A model generated the notes under the pieces. The model was given only the letters and a program-made list of their open reading frames with translations. It had not been told where the DNA came from and searched no databases. This document shows positions 34,502 through 46,440 of a stretch of DNA of 64,000 nt, in pieces. Each line of letters begins with the position of its first letter. Within the stretch, counting starts at the first letter, position 1. The translations under genes and the position numbers were made by a program. Source of the stretch: Elysia crispata (Eukaryota > Mollusca > Gastropoda > Plakobranchidae); NCBI GenBank assembly GCA_033675545.1, contig JAWDGP010006562.1, positions 541,501 through 605,500 of the forward strand. Reading direction: 5' to 3'.

Positions 34502-34926
34502 CCGTATTCGCTCCAATAGTAGCGCCGGGCGCGTGAAAATGAAGAGGGGGGGGTGCGTCTAATGGAATGTTTTGGATGACTTTCTTCAAAGACAAAGTGC
34601 CGCCGTTTCCGCCATCGCCGCCCCCCCCCCCCTCCCCTCTCTAGTTAGTTGTTTTAGAGTGCCATGGTTGGGTGTCATTCCAGTCCGATGACTACGAGGA
34701 CTGCAATAGTCCAGGACATTAAACCTCAGATGCCTTTGACAACCCCAATTTGAGATGACAATTGCAGTATCATAGGCATTCATTGTTTACATGTGTTGTC
34801 TGTTGTTAACATCAGATCTATCGCTTAATAAATGTTTTGAGTTTGAGTTTAATAAGAATCTTTTGCTTGGATGGGAAAGGGGGGGGGCGTTTATTAGAGA
34901 TGGCGCTACTAATGGAGGGAATACGG
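34502..34926. mobile_element. TA-flanked MITE, pogo/mariner-like (425 bp)
   Basis: Termini CCGTATTCGCTCCAATAG and (inverted) CCGTATTCCCTCCATTAG, both continuing into TAGCGCC, match at 23 of 25 positions. TA flanks both ends (34500-34501, 34927-34928). Poly-C and poly-G runs occur near the two ends in inverted symmetry. No protein is encoded. The TA duplication and the CCGTATT start fit Tc1/mariner-related non-autonomous elements. Confidence 0.88.
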
Positions 34927-37265
34927 TATATATATATCAAACTGCTCAGAAATAAACTGCCCATTACATTATTTTGACTTTGAAGCAATAAATAAGAAAA
35001 ATATCAATTTTGCCATTCAGAGCTATGTAAAGAAAAAAAATTGTCCAAAACTTCTGTAAAAATTCAACTTACCCCTTCACCTGAGCAACCAGCAATCCAA
35101 TGAGTGAAAAGAGCTTATAATGTTAATTAATTGTTATTGCCACAATTCACATTGTATGAGAAAATTCAAAGTTCTGAATAAAAGTTCTGGAATTTATTCT
35201 CAATTAGTATCCATGTTTTGAGTTTGACATTGAATTTGTGTAGAAAAAGTAGAGAAAAAATTTACCACTTGAATGAAAAAAAAAATCTTTTACATAAAGT
35301 GAAATGAAACTGTACAGTGCTATTTACAAAGTCCTTGGAACATTTAGAGTTGGATGTTTGCTTCCAAATAAAACTGTTCAAAGCAGTTCTTTGGATGGAG
35401 GTGACTTGAATAATTGGTATTCATCACTAGAACCATCCGAGTCTTGATCAACTTAGTTAGATAAGGTCTAAAAGGCTGGTTGGCACTATAATCGGAATCA
35501 TCAAATTCACTAGATATACGGTTGGAATATTTTGTGATCCTTTGTTAATCCTATCCTTGTGCCAGACCAAAATGTTTATCCGTAAGGTTGGATGTCGCTC
35601 AAATTTTACAGAAAAAGAAACAGTGAAAATACAATTCTATGTCGAGTACGATTTAATTTATTCTGTCATCTTGTATTAGCCTGTGCGAAAGAATAAAACT
35701 GGGCGCATCATTGATGGTAAAAAGAGGAGACTTACATGTATTTCAATCTGACATTAGACTGGGGTCTTGTTCAGGAAATCTAGGTCAGAATAATGGACAA
35801 ACCCTTATCACTGACATTATTCAGTCTACATTGAACTCAGGTCTAGAGATAGCGCATGCATTAGCCATGAGGCACTTTCTGAAGTCTGATCAAAGAGAAT
35901 TGAGTAGATGAATCAATCGTTCTGAATCATAAATCTCATTCTGACCCAGCTCACAGTGTGGGTGATTCAGTCTAATCTAGATTAAGATAAGCCTAGATTT
36001 AGAAGAATGTGGGGCTAAGCCACTGCTCATTCAGTTGTGCTCAGATTAAGGTTACCATCTTATCTGGGTTCTAGATTTGAGAGTAAAACAAATACAACCT
36101 CTTGGATAGATAATTATTCAATCAAGTGCTGTGCTCTTTAGTGTAGGCAATTATGACCTTCCATGCATCTCTATCCCTCATTGCTTTCAGTGCTTCTGTC
36201 ACTCTTCGGACTTTTAACCACTTTGTTAGTCCATCCAATATCATATTTTCAAGCTGTTTTCCCTTGCTGCGATTTCCTTCAATCCTACCTATTATCACAA
36301 GTGCCCATATTCAAAAGAATTTAACGTTATCGTTAGGTTGCTGTTAACTGGCTAACACATGCGTTAATTTAACAACGTATTCAAAAGGCAAATTTTCGCT
36401 AACGACAAGTCGTTAGGTTATCGTTAGGGGGGGACTTTTTAAAGAGAGTTAACGATCACGTTAACGATAGGTTCAGGCCTACCCTAAAATTTTTACTATC
36501 GCTTTAATGGACTTAGGTGACGAACACTTTACAATTGTTTTGGTAACCAAGGAATTGTTTTTCTCTCCCAATATGGTGGCTTTGGGAGCGTTTGCAAGAC
36601 AGACTTAATGCACTTTTTTGTATTCTTTAAATATTCTTTGTAATAAATCTAGATCTAGATTAGAAAAGAGTTGAATAAAACCTGATGCCTTTTTATTACT
36701 CGGCTATAATTAACGGAAAATAATCAATTGTGAGTGAATGGTTAAATAAAGAAAAGGATGGAAAGGAAAAAAATCTATCGACAATACTATGAGTTCAGTT
36801 ACTGAAGTCTTAGATCTACAGAAGTGATCTGAAATGTAGACTAGCCTAGACTTAGATCTAGATTGAAAATTCGATCTTGTCAAGTGTAGTAACAAAAAAA
36901 AAAAGATTGCAAGTTTAATGTTTTGCGAACATGATCTGCAAACACTACAGAATTTAGGAATTTGGAAGTGGTGAATGATGAACAGACTAAACCTACATGT
37001 ACGGTAGTTTAAGTTTAATCGTCGTCACATATACCAGTAAGCCACGAAATAGAATTTCGTTACAAGATGGTATAAACCTATACACAGAGAGAGAGAGAGA
37101 GAGAGAAAGAAATGATAGCTTTATTTATTTATCAAGGCTGAGCAATTGCAATCAAACTCAAACTACTTGAAATAAAGTTGAATGCCTTTGTCGATTCTGT
37201 ACAGTTGCAGTCTCGTGCAGACTATAAGTACAGTATTAATTTAATGAAATTCCTAGCTTTTCACC

Positions 37266-37374
<109 letters not shown>

Positions 37375-38042
37375 TTACTCTCGTTTTTCTCTCTAAATGT
37401 ATCTACATATCACCAAAGTAAAGAAAAAAGAAAGTAAGAGAGACAGGAAGACAGAAAAAGAGAGAGAGGCAGGCAGACAAACATACTGACAGAGGGCAAG
37501 ATACTTAGATAGTAAGGTTTTTTTTTTTACAAATTCTCATTTTCCAGTAGCAATTAGCATACATGTGAGACTGATCTATGTATTAAAAAATTGTCTCAAA
37601 ATTCAACGCTGGCATTTTCCTAATTCAAATGGAAGTAGGCATATACATCCATGATTGAAATTGTGAAAAGAGAAGTACATGGTTTCTTTAGTGGTGATTC
37701 CACAAACCAGTTTTCAAAATGCATGAGTTCCACAGTTCTTGAGATTATATTCTTTTGATTTTCTCTGTTTGTTGTTTCTTTTTTAAATCATTATTATTAT
37801 TATTTGCTCTTACTTTAAAAAAATGTTTTTACATTTCAGCCCTGATAAGTCCAGCTTCATAGAAAATAAAAATATTATCTTCAAAAACCCATAACTTCTA
37901 AATTCATGCATCATAACAAAAAGTGAGCACAAAGAATTGAATTAAAAAAAAAATGAAAGATTCAAAAAATAATTATAGTCAGATGTAATATATATTGCTC
38001 TCTTATACTTTGGTAAACTGATTTTTTAAATGAGCTTAATCA

Positions 38043-39842
38043 TCAGTCATTATTGAACTCATGAGATTTTGCCTTAGGCTTGCTTTTAGAATTAGGACAT
38101 TTTTTTAAATCAAGCCCAATGCAAGCCATTATTTAAAAAAAATATTTCATTCTTTATTCACTAGGGTATTTAAGATTATTGCTTATTCAGGAAAAAAAAA
38201 AACCCAAATGATTTTAGAAAATGAAATCTCTCGAAACAAAGCAATTTCAATATTGGACTTTGCAAATGGTACATAGAGTCAATCTCTTTTTTCTTGGTGA
38301 AATTTAGGTAACCATAATGTTTTATTTACCAAGAAATACAATAGTATTACTTTTCTTATGAAATGCATCACTTTGTTATGTTATTCAACTTTTTCAATCT
38401 GCAGTTTTCAATAAATAAAGAGTGGATATCTTATTGTTTTCCTCCAGTACCTTCAACAAGTTACAGAGACTGAAAAGAGGCAGCTCAACAAACTTATCAA
38501 TAAATTTCCTGCAGTAAAAATGAACTTTTTCATTCCAATATTCTAAATGGAAAAGTAATTTACAAGATTTACCCACTACATGTAGACCATATATGTAATA
38601 TAAGCAAATATCATTTTGCAGAAGTGCAAAAATTTGTTTTCTTGAATTCTTTTAATGATTAATTGTCCTCAAAAAAAAAAAAAAAAGGAATAAAAAATAA
38701 GAATAAGAACAATTGAAGACCTAAAATAAGCCAGTCAATTGGAGTGCACCATTTAGAAAAGTCTTTCTTTTTAGAAAAGATGTTAAAAATACCAACTACA
38801 TAATCAAATTTGCTGAAGTGAGCAGTGATATTTTAAAAAGACATTGAATTAAGCAAATCACAACTGTGATAGAAACTGAATATTGCTGAAATTGGACATG
38901 CTGATCTCAAATCATATGTTGCTCATTTTTTTATTCAGATTATAACAAAAAATATATATAAAAACTAACAAAACATGTAAGAGGTAGAGAAGTCATTTAG
39001 TATTGGCTAAAAGTTTCAGTCATTATTGAGCTCATGAGATTTTGTCTTAGGCTTTCTTTTAGAATTAGGACATTTTCTTTAACCATGACCAATGGAAGTC
39101 ATTATTTAAAAAAAAAATTATTTCATTCTTTTTTCACAAAAAAAAAACCCCTAAATGATTTTAGAAAATCAAATCTCGCGGAACAAAGCAATTTCAATAT
39201 TGGACTTTACAAATGGTACATAGAGTGCAATCTCTTTTTTCTTGGTAAATTTTAGGTAGCCATAATGTTTTATTTACCAAGAAATATTTAAGTACTACTT
39301 TTCTTATGGAATGCATCACTTTGTTATGTTATTCAACTTTTTCAATCAGCAGTTTTCAATAAATAAAGAGTGGAGATCTTATTGTTTTCCTCCAATACCT
39401 TTAACAAGTTACAGAGACTTAAAACAGGCAGCTCAAAAAAATTTATCAATAAATTCCCTGCAGTAAAAATGAACTTTTTCATTCCAACATTCTAAATTGA
39501 AAAGTAATTTACAAGATTTACCCACTACATGTTGATTATATGTATATTATAAGCAAATATCATTTTGCAGAAGTGCAAAATGTATTGTCTTGAATTATTT
39601 AAATGATTAATTATCCTCAAAAAAAAAATTTACTGAAGTGTGCAGTGATATTTTAAAAAGACATTGAATTAAGCAAATCACAACAGAAATAGAAACTGAA
39701 TATTGCTGAAATTGCACATGCTGATCTCAAAGGATATGTTGCTGATTTTTTTTATTCAGATTATAAAAAACAAATATATATAAAAACTAACAATACATGT
39801 AAGAGATAGAGAAGTCATTTAGTAATGGCTAAAAGTTTCAGT
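38043..39842. repeat. Tandem segmental duplication, 974-bp period
   Basis: Copy 1 spans about 38043-39016 and copy 2 about 39017-39842. Both begin CAGTCATTATTGA(A/G)CTCATG and share long stretches, e.g. GCAATTTCAATATTGGACTT and TTACCCACTACATGT. Copy 2 lacks roughly 140 bp corresponding to about 38685-38815. Identity looks around 90 percent by eye. No coding region is evident. Confidence 0.92.
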
Positions 39843-41989
39843 TCAAAGACTTGCTTATAAATAACTTCTTTCTATCCAGTTTTAAAAAAGATTTTGCTTA
39901 TTGTTCCTTCAACGTAACAAGCTGGCCACTAAACATTTCAAATAATATACTCCTCAACAAAAGGGAACAAAAAGATTTATATATTTTTAAATGCACAGAG
40001 ATTAAAAATCTGTGAATAATGTTGCACTTTTTGAAAAATTTATCAAGTTTTAAAATTGATTTCTCAAAGTATTGGTATAAGGAAGGGGGGGGGGGGGGAA
40101 TCACACACCTAAAAAAATGTATTTATACCTAGTTGCTGTTAAAAAAGTTGGATTGAATTAAAGGAGATCCATCGCAAGCTCATTTATGTAGTGCCTAAGA
40201 TACTGTATTATTTCAGTATTATTTAATTTCATCTCAATTGAGCTATTTTATTTTTTTAATACAAACCTGACGTAGAACACACATTTTACATCATTATTTT
40301 TTGTGAATAGTTATTAAAAAGAGTAAATGTAAATATTTCAAATAAAATAATAATGAGTATGTTATGTCCATCAGAGAGGGTATTTTATACCTAGAAATAG
40401 TAGAATGTTTTCACCTATGCTTTTCATTTATAATTATAATCTGTAAAGACTTTTCTAAATAAATTGGAAAATGAGAGTAACCAGGAAAAGAGCTATAATA
40501 TACATAAGAAGGTAGTCAAACCAAGGGATGTTTACGCTTTAAATTTATCCTAATGTTAGCTGCATTAAGAGAAAGTATTGCTACAAGTCCAATTCTTATT
40601 TTTTTTTTAAACTTTTGTAAGTAATAGATATATATATAACCATTTGCAGTAGCATTACTACCAATGGACATTAATGAAGGGCCTTTCCCATCTAAATCTT
40701 GAAGAAAAACTTAGCGTGGGCTATAATGATTGGAAACATTTTACCCATATGAAATTGAACAAATAACATAGTCTAGGTGATCTTTTAGGTTGTTTAGACT
40801 CAGTCAAAGAGTAAATTATGCATAGACCTCTTACTTTACCTTAATCAATTATAATTTAGATCTAGATCTAGGTACAGATGCAGGTTTAAGGCCTGAATCT
40901 AGATCTAGGCATAACCCTTATATAAATCGAATGAGAGATAACATGCTGGGAATTTAGTTAACTAAACTTTTACTCTTGAACTCGATTCTGAACAGCAATT
41001 ATTGTTCCACAACATCTTACAATGCATTGCATTGAGTTTCCAAAGTCTAGATTAACTGTAGGCATTGTTGTGATTGTAGCTCTAAATAAGCTTAGATTTA
41101 AATCTAGCTCAATGTTAGATCAGATGAGGGACACTATGTTAAAGCAAAGACTATATTTTTTTTAGACAACAGTTTCATCCTTGGGTTGCAGCTACAACAA
41201 CTTGAACAAGAACCATTAATAATGTTCCAACCAGTTTTTTCTATACATTAAATATAGTTGTCAAGCCCGATATGAAATGTAAACAAGGCAACAGCCTTAA
41301 CTTCCGGGTGAAAAGTGACAATTTTTTGCAAAACACGCCAAAAGTAAATGATAAATTAATTATCCCCGACATTATTTTTAACGCTATTGTTAGAAAATGT
41401 TTTGAATGCGACTTAATTAACGATGTCGTTAGAAATCTTTTGAATACGTCGTAGATAACGATATCGTTATAAAGACAGGTCGCTAATTTTCCGTGTGCGT
41501 TAACTCCAAAGTGTTTTGAATCTGGCCAAAGATGTTCAAGTTTCTCTCTTCTCATCACATGACCCAAAAAGGTTTGCTTTGTGTTTACCTATTCTACTTA
41601 CGAATGCTCTTGTTGTGCTGGCTTCTCGTAACACTCATAGCCGCAAACCAATACGTATAATAAATGTTTAGTCTGTATTTGGGCTTCCAACTATGTCTGT
41701 CCGTATCAGTGCTAAAAAGTTCGTATTTTTCAGCATCCCAATAATTAGAATTGAAAATACTTGCTTGGTGAACGGCTCATAGCTTGTAGCCTTGGTGTAG
41801 CGCTTATTTGTTTGTTATAATAAGAGAAAATTATATGAAGTTTACAATAACTAATAAGTATTAGATATGCTTGTAAGCATTAAATTAACCTTGTGTCAAA
41901 GTTGATATTGATAACTGTGCTTAATGAGCTACATCATCCACTAGGTTTACAGCGACCAATTTTATTTATCTTGCTAAAAATCTGCGTTT

Positions 41990-42765
41990 GCCTTTTCAAA
42001 AGTTGGCAGCCATGAACACTGTTTCGTTTGATTTCTTTGCTGTCCATGAAATTTGTAGCATTCTCCTAAGGAACCACATTTCTGTTGTCTCCAGTTTCTG
42101 TTGTACCTGATTGGAAATTATCCAGGCCTCACATCCATGCATCACAATAGGTTCAATATAGCCTTCCAGAGCTCTTTTTCCTCTTTGAATCAAGATGTGT
42201 TTATTCTTTAGTATTGATTTCATTCTCTGAAAACTCTTGTTTTGCTTGCGTTATTCTTGGTGCAATTTTTTTTTTAATTATCTTATCATGTCATACTCTG
42301 TCAAATGCTTTGATGTAGTCAGTGAAGCGCAGATATACTTCCAGAGCTCATTCAATAGCTCGAAGGGTGTAGATTGCATTTGTTGTACCTTTTCCTTCCA
42401 AAAAGCCATACTGTTCATCTGCTATTTCTGGGTTGATTTTATTTCCCACTCTCATCATGATGATTCTAAAAAAATATTTTGGTGTTATGACTCATAAAAC
42501 TGATTGTTCTATGCAATTTGCACTCTATTGCCCCTGTTTTATTTATCAGTGCTATAAATATACGTTTGGAAATGTTTGGCGGAATCTGTCCTGTGCGATA
42601 GATTTCGTTGATTAATGTTGCGATCTTATGAATTTCATAGTCTTCAAGTGCTCCTACTAGTTCCACTGATATACTGTCTGGGCCTGTTGCTTTGCCTAAT
42701 TTCATCTTTCTTGTTGTAAACAAAATTCTTTGTGATCATAACGTTCCTCTGAAATTACTGTACTA
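41990..42765 (-). pseudogene. RTE-type LINE remnant with internal deletion
   Basis: On the minus strand, 42765-42280 encodes RT finger/palm pieces (KLGKATGPDSISVEL, IYRTGQIPPNISKR, NKINPEIADEQYGFLEGKGT, then KAFDRV), and 42260-41996 encodes the thumb/C-terminal part (MKSILKNKHILIQRG, IEPIVMHGCEAWIISNQ, EMWFLRRMLQISWTAKKSNE). The catalytic YADD region between them is deleted near 42270. It resembles the family of the 5590-6330 remnant but is inserted in the opposite orientation and covers partly different segments. Confidence 0.85.
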
Positions 42766-43378
42766 ATTTTGTTTCACAGTAAAGAAATAAGCTGGATGAT
42801 ATGCGGTCTTAAGAGGGGTTGACTTTACATTGGTTGTCCATCTTTACTTACAAAAGTTATATTTCTTTCCTTTAGTATCACATTTGAATTTTGCGTAAGG
42901 AAAAAGAGTACAACTTACATGCTCTTTTCCTTGTTAATATAGTTCAAAATAATAAAAGACACTGAACAAAGGAAACAAAAGTTCTTTTAAGCAAGTCTGG
43001 CACCTCCGATTGGTCTATATCATTATAGTGGCATGTCTATCTACATGCTGACCACCATTTTTTTTCTCCCAATTTGAAGGATAGCAAAATTTAGTGACTT
43101 TGCCTCCCAATTGAAATATAAAGAATTGTTTTCTCAGAAAAATTAGGCGTAAGCACATATTTCCATGAGTAGAATGTCATTCTTTTTCCTATCTAAATGA
43201 ATTGCTACTTACAGAACTAACTGCGTTATGGGGAGAGGGTGGAAATGATTTTGTTAAGATCTTTTTTTATAATTTCCTTAAAAAAAAAAACAACCTCAAA
43301 CAATGAAAAAAATCAACTTTGTTTTCACCTGTTTCAACAAAAAAGAAAGAGTTAAACTAATAAAACTACTGACTCATA

Positions 43379-43720
43379 TGAGCCATTCTCAGAAGGTCAA
43401 CACTAAAACGTCACATTAGACTTAGTGTTTTATTTTGTATTTTTTTTTTTGTCTAAAACTTGTTCTTTATCAAAGAGAAAGGTTTGAGATAAGGAAAATG
43501 GTTTTGGAAATATATTTTTAGACCACATAAATCATTTTAAATGAAATGTTTGGTTTTTATCACCATAGATGGATCTTCCTGATGTTGCTGTTATCTCCTC
43601 TACATGTGTTTGGAAGAATACTCTATCATTTTTATAAGAAAATGTATTTTTTTAAATCAAAAGAAAAATGTGCATGAAATCATCCTAACAGGCTACAAAC
43701 GACCTTTTGAGAATTGCTCA
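43379..43720. mobile_element. TA-flanked MITE, TGAGC(A/C)ATTCTCA termini (342 bp)
   Basis: Termini TGAGCCATTCTCAGAAGGTC and (inverted) TGAGCAATTCTCAAAAGGTC match at 18 of 20 positions. TA flanks at 43377-43378 and 43721-43722. Related partial copies occur at 53031-53270 (left part) and 57385-57547 (right part). Non-coding; a Tc1/mariner-type derivative by target site. Confidence 0.85.
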
Positions 43721-45025
43721 TAGTTGGGTATCTGGAGGTAAATCCATGTCAATAATTCACAGTGCACTGTGCCTACTTATTAGCCAAGGATGGGGAATCT
43801 TCAGGGACACAAAATAATAGGATGAAAATGATAGAACTTGATGCCTATTTGTACCTCACGCTACAAGGTACGAGAGAAAATCTTGTAAATTAATAATGTT
43901 TATGAGATTTAAATTTAATAAAGAAAATATTATGCGTATTATAATTATGCCCCCAAAATTTAAAAGGAGTTAAATTTTTGTTAATCTTAGCATAATTAAA
44001 AAATAAATCACGTTTTTGGTAGACAAAGAATACAAAGAAATTGTTAAGATGGGTACATGTATCAATTATGGGCTTATGGGTGTTTTATTAATGCTTTTTT
44101 TTTTTTAAATAGCTTCATAGGTGCAATACTCGCTGAGTGTTGTCACAGAGAAGAAAAGTATTCTGAGGTTAAGAGTTTTGGCTGTACTCAAAACCTCTTA
44201 CCATGGGCTTTCTCAAATGCCCACTTAAAATACTTACGATAAAAAAAATCAACTAAAGAATATATTGCAAGACAAAAGAAATAAAATTTTAATATGGTAT
44301 AAGTTTTGTCAGTAATTTGTGAGCAATGTACTTGTGAGGAGGAGAGAAAGCCTGTGAAAATGTGCTGCAAATCACAGCTTGTAACAATGAAACCAAGGAC
44401 TTTGGAACTTTGATGAGAGTGGGTTGTGAAAGAAAAAATATAGAATTTTGTGACATGGATTTAAACATAATTTGCTCTGGAGAAAAGCATTTTGCTTCCA
44501 AGTGCACACTTAATTTTCTCAATTAGTGTGAGCTTGCCTACCCATTTTGGAAGTGGTAGTCACTTCCAATTGTAAAAATGTGCTGAACTGGTCTTAATTG
44601 CTCCAGGAAGCTTGCAGACAATGCCATAGAAATTGACCTGTTCATTCTAAGAACTTGTTCTTCACCTTTGAATAATAAAGGGTGAAAGATGCTGTTGAAA
44701 ATTGAATGATTTTGCTCTTAAAAGTTTAAGCGTGTGATATTATTTTAATTTAAGATAAATTTCCCTTTTAAATTTTAAAAGTAGAATTAAGGGGAAAGTG
44801 GAAATTCAGACTTAAAAAATACATCATTTTAAATCTCTTTTGTTTTCGTTCAAAAATATATTTGGGTGAAATAAAATCAATGCATCACATTTATGTTGGA
44901 GTTAGTAACAGCATTTATATTATGCTTGTTACATCAATTTTTTTCATATAGTTTGTTTTAGATATGCACTGATAAAGATATTGTTATCAAATGTCGTGTT
45001 CTTTTTTTTTATCAATTCTTTTTAG

Positions 45026-45089
45026 GTATTTGAAAGAGTTAACAAAGAGTCTACTTCAATTAAGTGATGTGCTATTCCTAATCACATCA
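45026..45089 (+). other. STX5: STX5 exon 1, probable 5' UTR part
   Basis: The acceptor cttttttag ends at 45025 and the 64 bases before the ATG carry no stop in the STX5 frame. They read as a Leu/Ser-rich stretch with no resemblance to known syntaxin-5. They are probably untranslated, with a non-coding first exon farther upstream that I could not place. Confidence 0.55.
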
Positions 45090-45338
45090 ATGCTAGCCCG
45101 CAGGAGAAGAAACAACTCCGGCTCAGACAGACTTCAGCAGCAAGTTCTACACTCTAGTCTGGAGCAACAGTGGCAAAGTAATAGCACCATCTCCAATCCT
45201 CCTACTGAAGTTTCACTTTCGAGACAAGATTGTCTTTCGCCACAAAGACAGGAACATCTTTTGATTCATCCGGATATGACTTGTCGTGATAGATCCAATG
45301 AATTTTTGTCTGTTGTCAAATCACTTCAATCCCGTCAA
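45090..45338 (+). CDS. STX5: STX5 coding exon 1 with two in-frame starts
   Basis: 249 bp, 83 codons; donor GTGAGT at 45339. The exon itself begins at 45026 after the acceptor ctttttag and is open upstream of the ATG, so a start in an earlier exon is not excluded. I chose ATG 45090 because it gives MLARRRRNNSG, resembling the basic N-terminus of the long human isoform (MIPRKR), whose RKR acts in ER retrieval. A second Met at 45276 (residue 63) opens MTCRDRSNEF, equivalent to the human short-form start MSCRDR. The long and short Golgi forms may therefore both be made from this exon; that is inference from position and motif. Confidence 0.88.
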
Positions 45339-45654
45339 GTGAGTAGAGGTAGTTAGACGTAAGTAGATCCATGGTTTACTTGATTCAGGGCAACATGATT
45401 GTGTACTACATTTTTACAGCCCTTTTTTCAAAACAACTATTTTCATGTTAATTTTGTACTTATTATGGCTCCTTTTTGAAAATCCCACTCAAATAGATTT
45501 TAAAGCACTTCCAAAAATCTAAGTGGTGAAAGGGAAAACACTAGCCAGCTGATAGTGGATACATGAAGTTTAATTAAAACACTTCTGAAAGGTATGAATT
45601 AGTGCTCACTAGCTACATCTGATTAGGATTGTTTTGTTTCAAGGACTTCCTTAA

Positions 45655-45937
45655 CTCATTGTGTGCCAATTGACAATGTATCGTCGATATAGTGAGCCGC
45701 AGCTGTGCCAATCGACGATGTATCGTCGATATAAGAACCAATGTTTGTTTCGCCATTGGTAGCCAGGTCATGAAACTTCCTAGTTTCCTATGAGAGATAA
45801 CTCTAAATATATAATAAGTCATAGTTACACAAAAATAAGCCAAACTGGAACCCAATTTCCAATGCATCCTCTAAAGACAATATGCACAGTAAAAATGGCC
45901 TGGCACAACCGTGGAAAACGCTCTGGCACACAATGAG
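45655..45937. mobile_element. piggyBac-like MITE, copy 2 (283 bp)
   Basis: TTAA at 45651-45654 and 45938-45941; perfect 14-bp inverted termini CTCATTGTGTGCCA. Same length as copy 1 and only scattered substitutions, so both probably come from one recent source moved by a piggyBac transposase elsewhere in the genome. It sits in STX5 intron 1, about 310 bp after the exon 1 donor. The subterminal GCTGTGCCA and TGGCACA repeats may be transposase contacts. Confidence 0.92.
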
Positions 45938-45976
45938 TTAATTGATAAGAGTGCTCAACTGTGGGAGCTTTTCATA

Positions 45977-46384
45977 GATATAGATCTTACCTAAAAATCT
46001 CTTCATACGACACTGGTGTTTCAAGCGGAGGACGAAGTTGTTGCTTGTCCTTCGCTTATCATGGGATATATTCGAAAGAGTGCAGCCATATTCAGCAGCA
46101 ACAAACAGATGCAACCTATGCATATCAGAGAAATATTTCATTGTAAAAACAAAACGAAGCCTCAACAAAAGAAGGGAAATCTTTTCATCATGCCCCCACA
46201 GAAAGAAGCATTTGCTACAAAACTTCCAGTGGCTCGGAGATGAAAAACAACAGCACAAGGTCGGAACGGCAACCGAACACACTTCAGTCATACCCAAAGA
46301 GAGCGGAGGACAAGTAACAACTTTGTCCTCCGCTTGAAACACCAGTGTTGTATGAAGAGAATTTAAGGTAAGATCTTCTATATC
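45977..46384. mobile_element. Long-arm TIR element (408 bp)
   Basis: Inverted arms of about 75 bp at 45977-46050 and 46308-46384, reading GATATAGATCTTACCT, CTCTTCATACGACACTGG and TGTTTCAAGCGGAGGAC from the left. They differ by a few substitutions and a 3-bp indel. The 250-bp interior encodes nothing recognisable. The right arm runs straight into a (TA)n(CA)n microsatellite. A solo arm lies at 57549-57590. Confidence 0.88.
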
Positions 46385-46387
46385 TAT

Positions 46388-46395
<8 letters not shown>

Positions 46396-46438
<43 letters not shown>

Positions 46439-46440
46439 TA
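46396..46440. repeat. (TA)n(CA)n compound microsatellite
   Basis: About 23 bp of TA followed by 18 bp of CA, immediately after the right arm of the 45977 element. Confidence 0.93.

Noticed and set aside
44991-45089. Upstream ATG (44991) in frame with STX5
   Set aside because: It lies in the intron before the acceptor at 45025, so it is not in the mature exon; the start at 45090 fits syntaxin-5 better.
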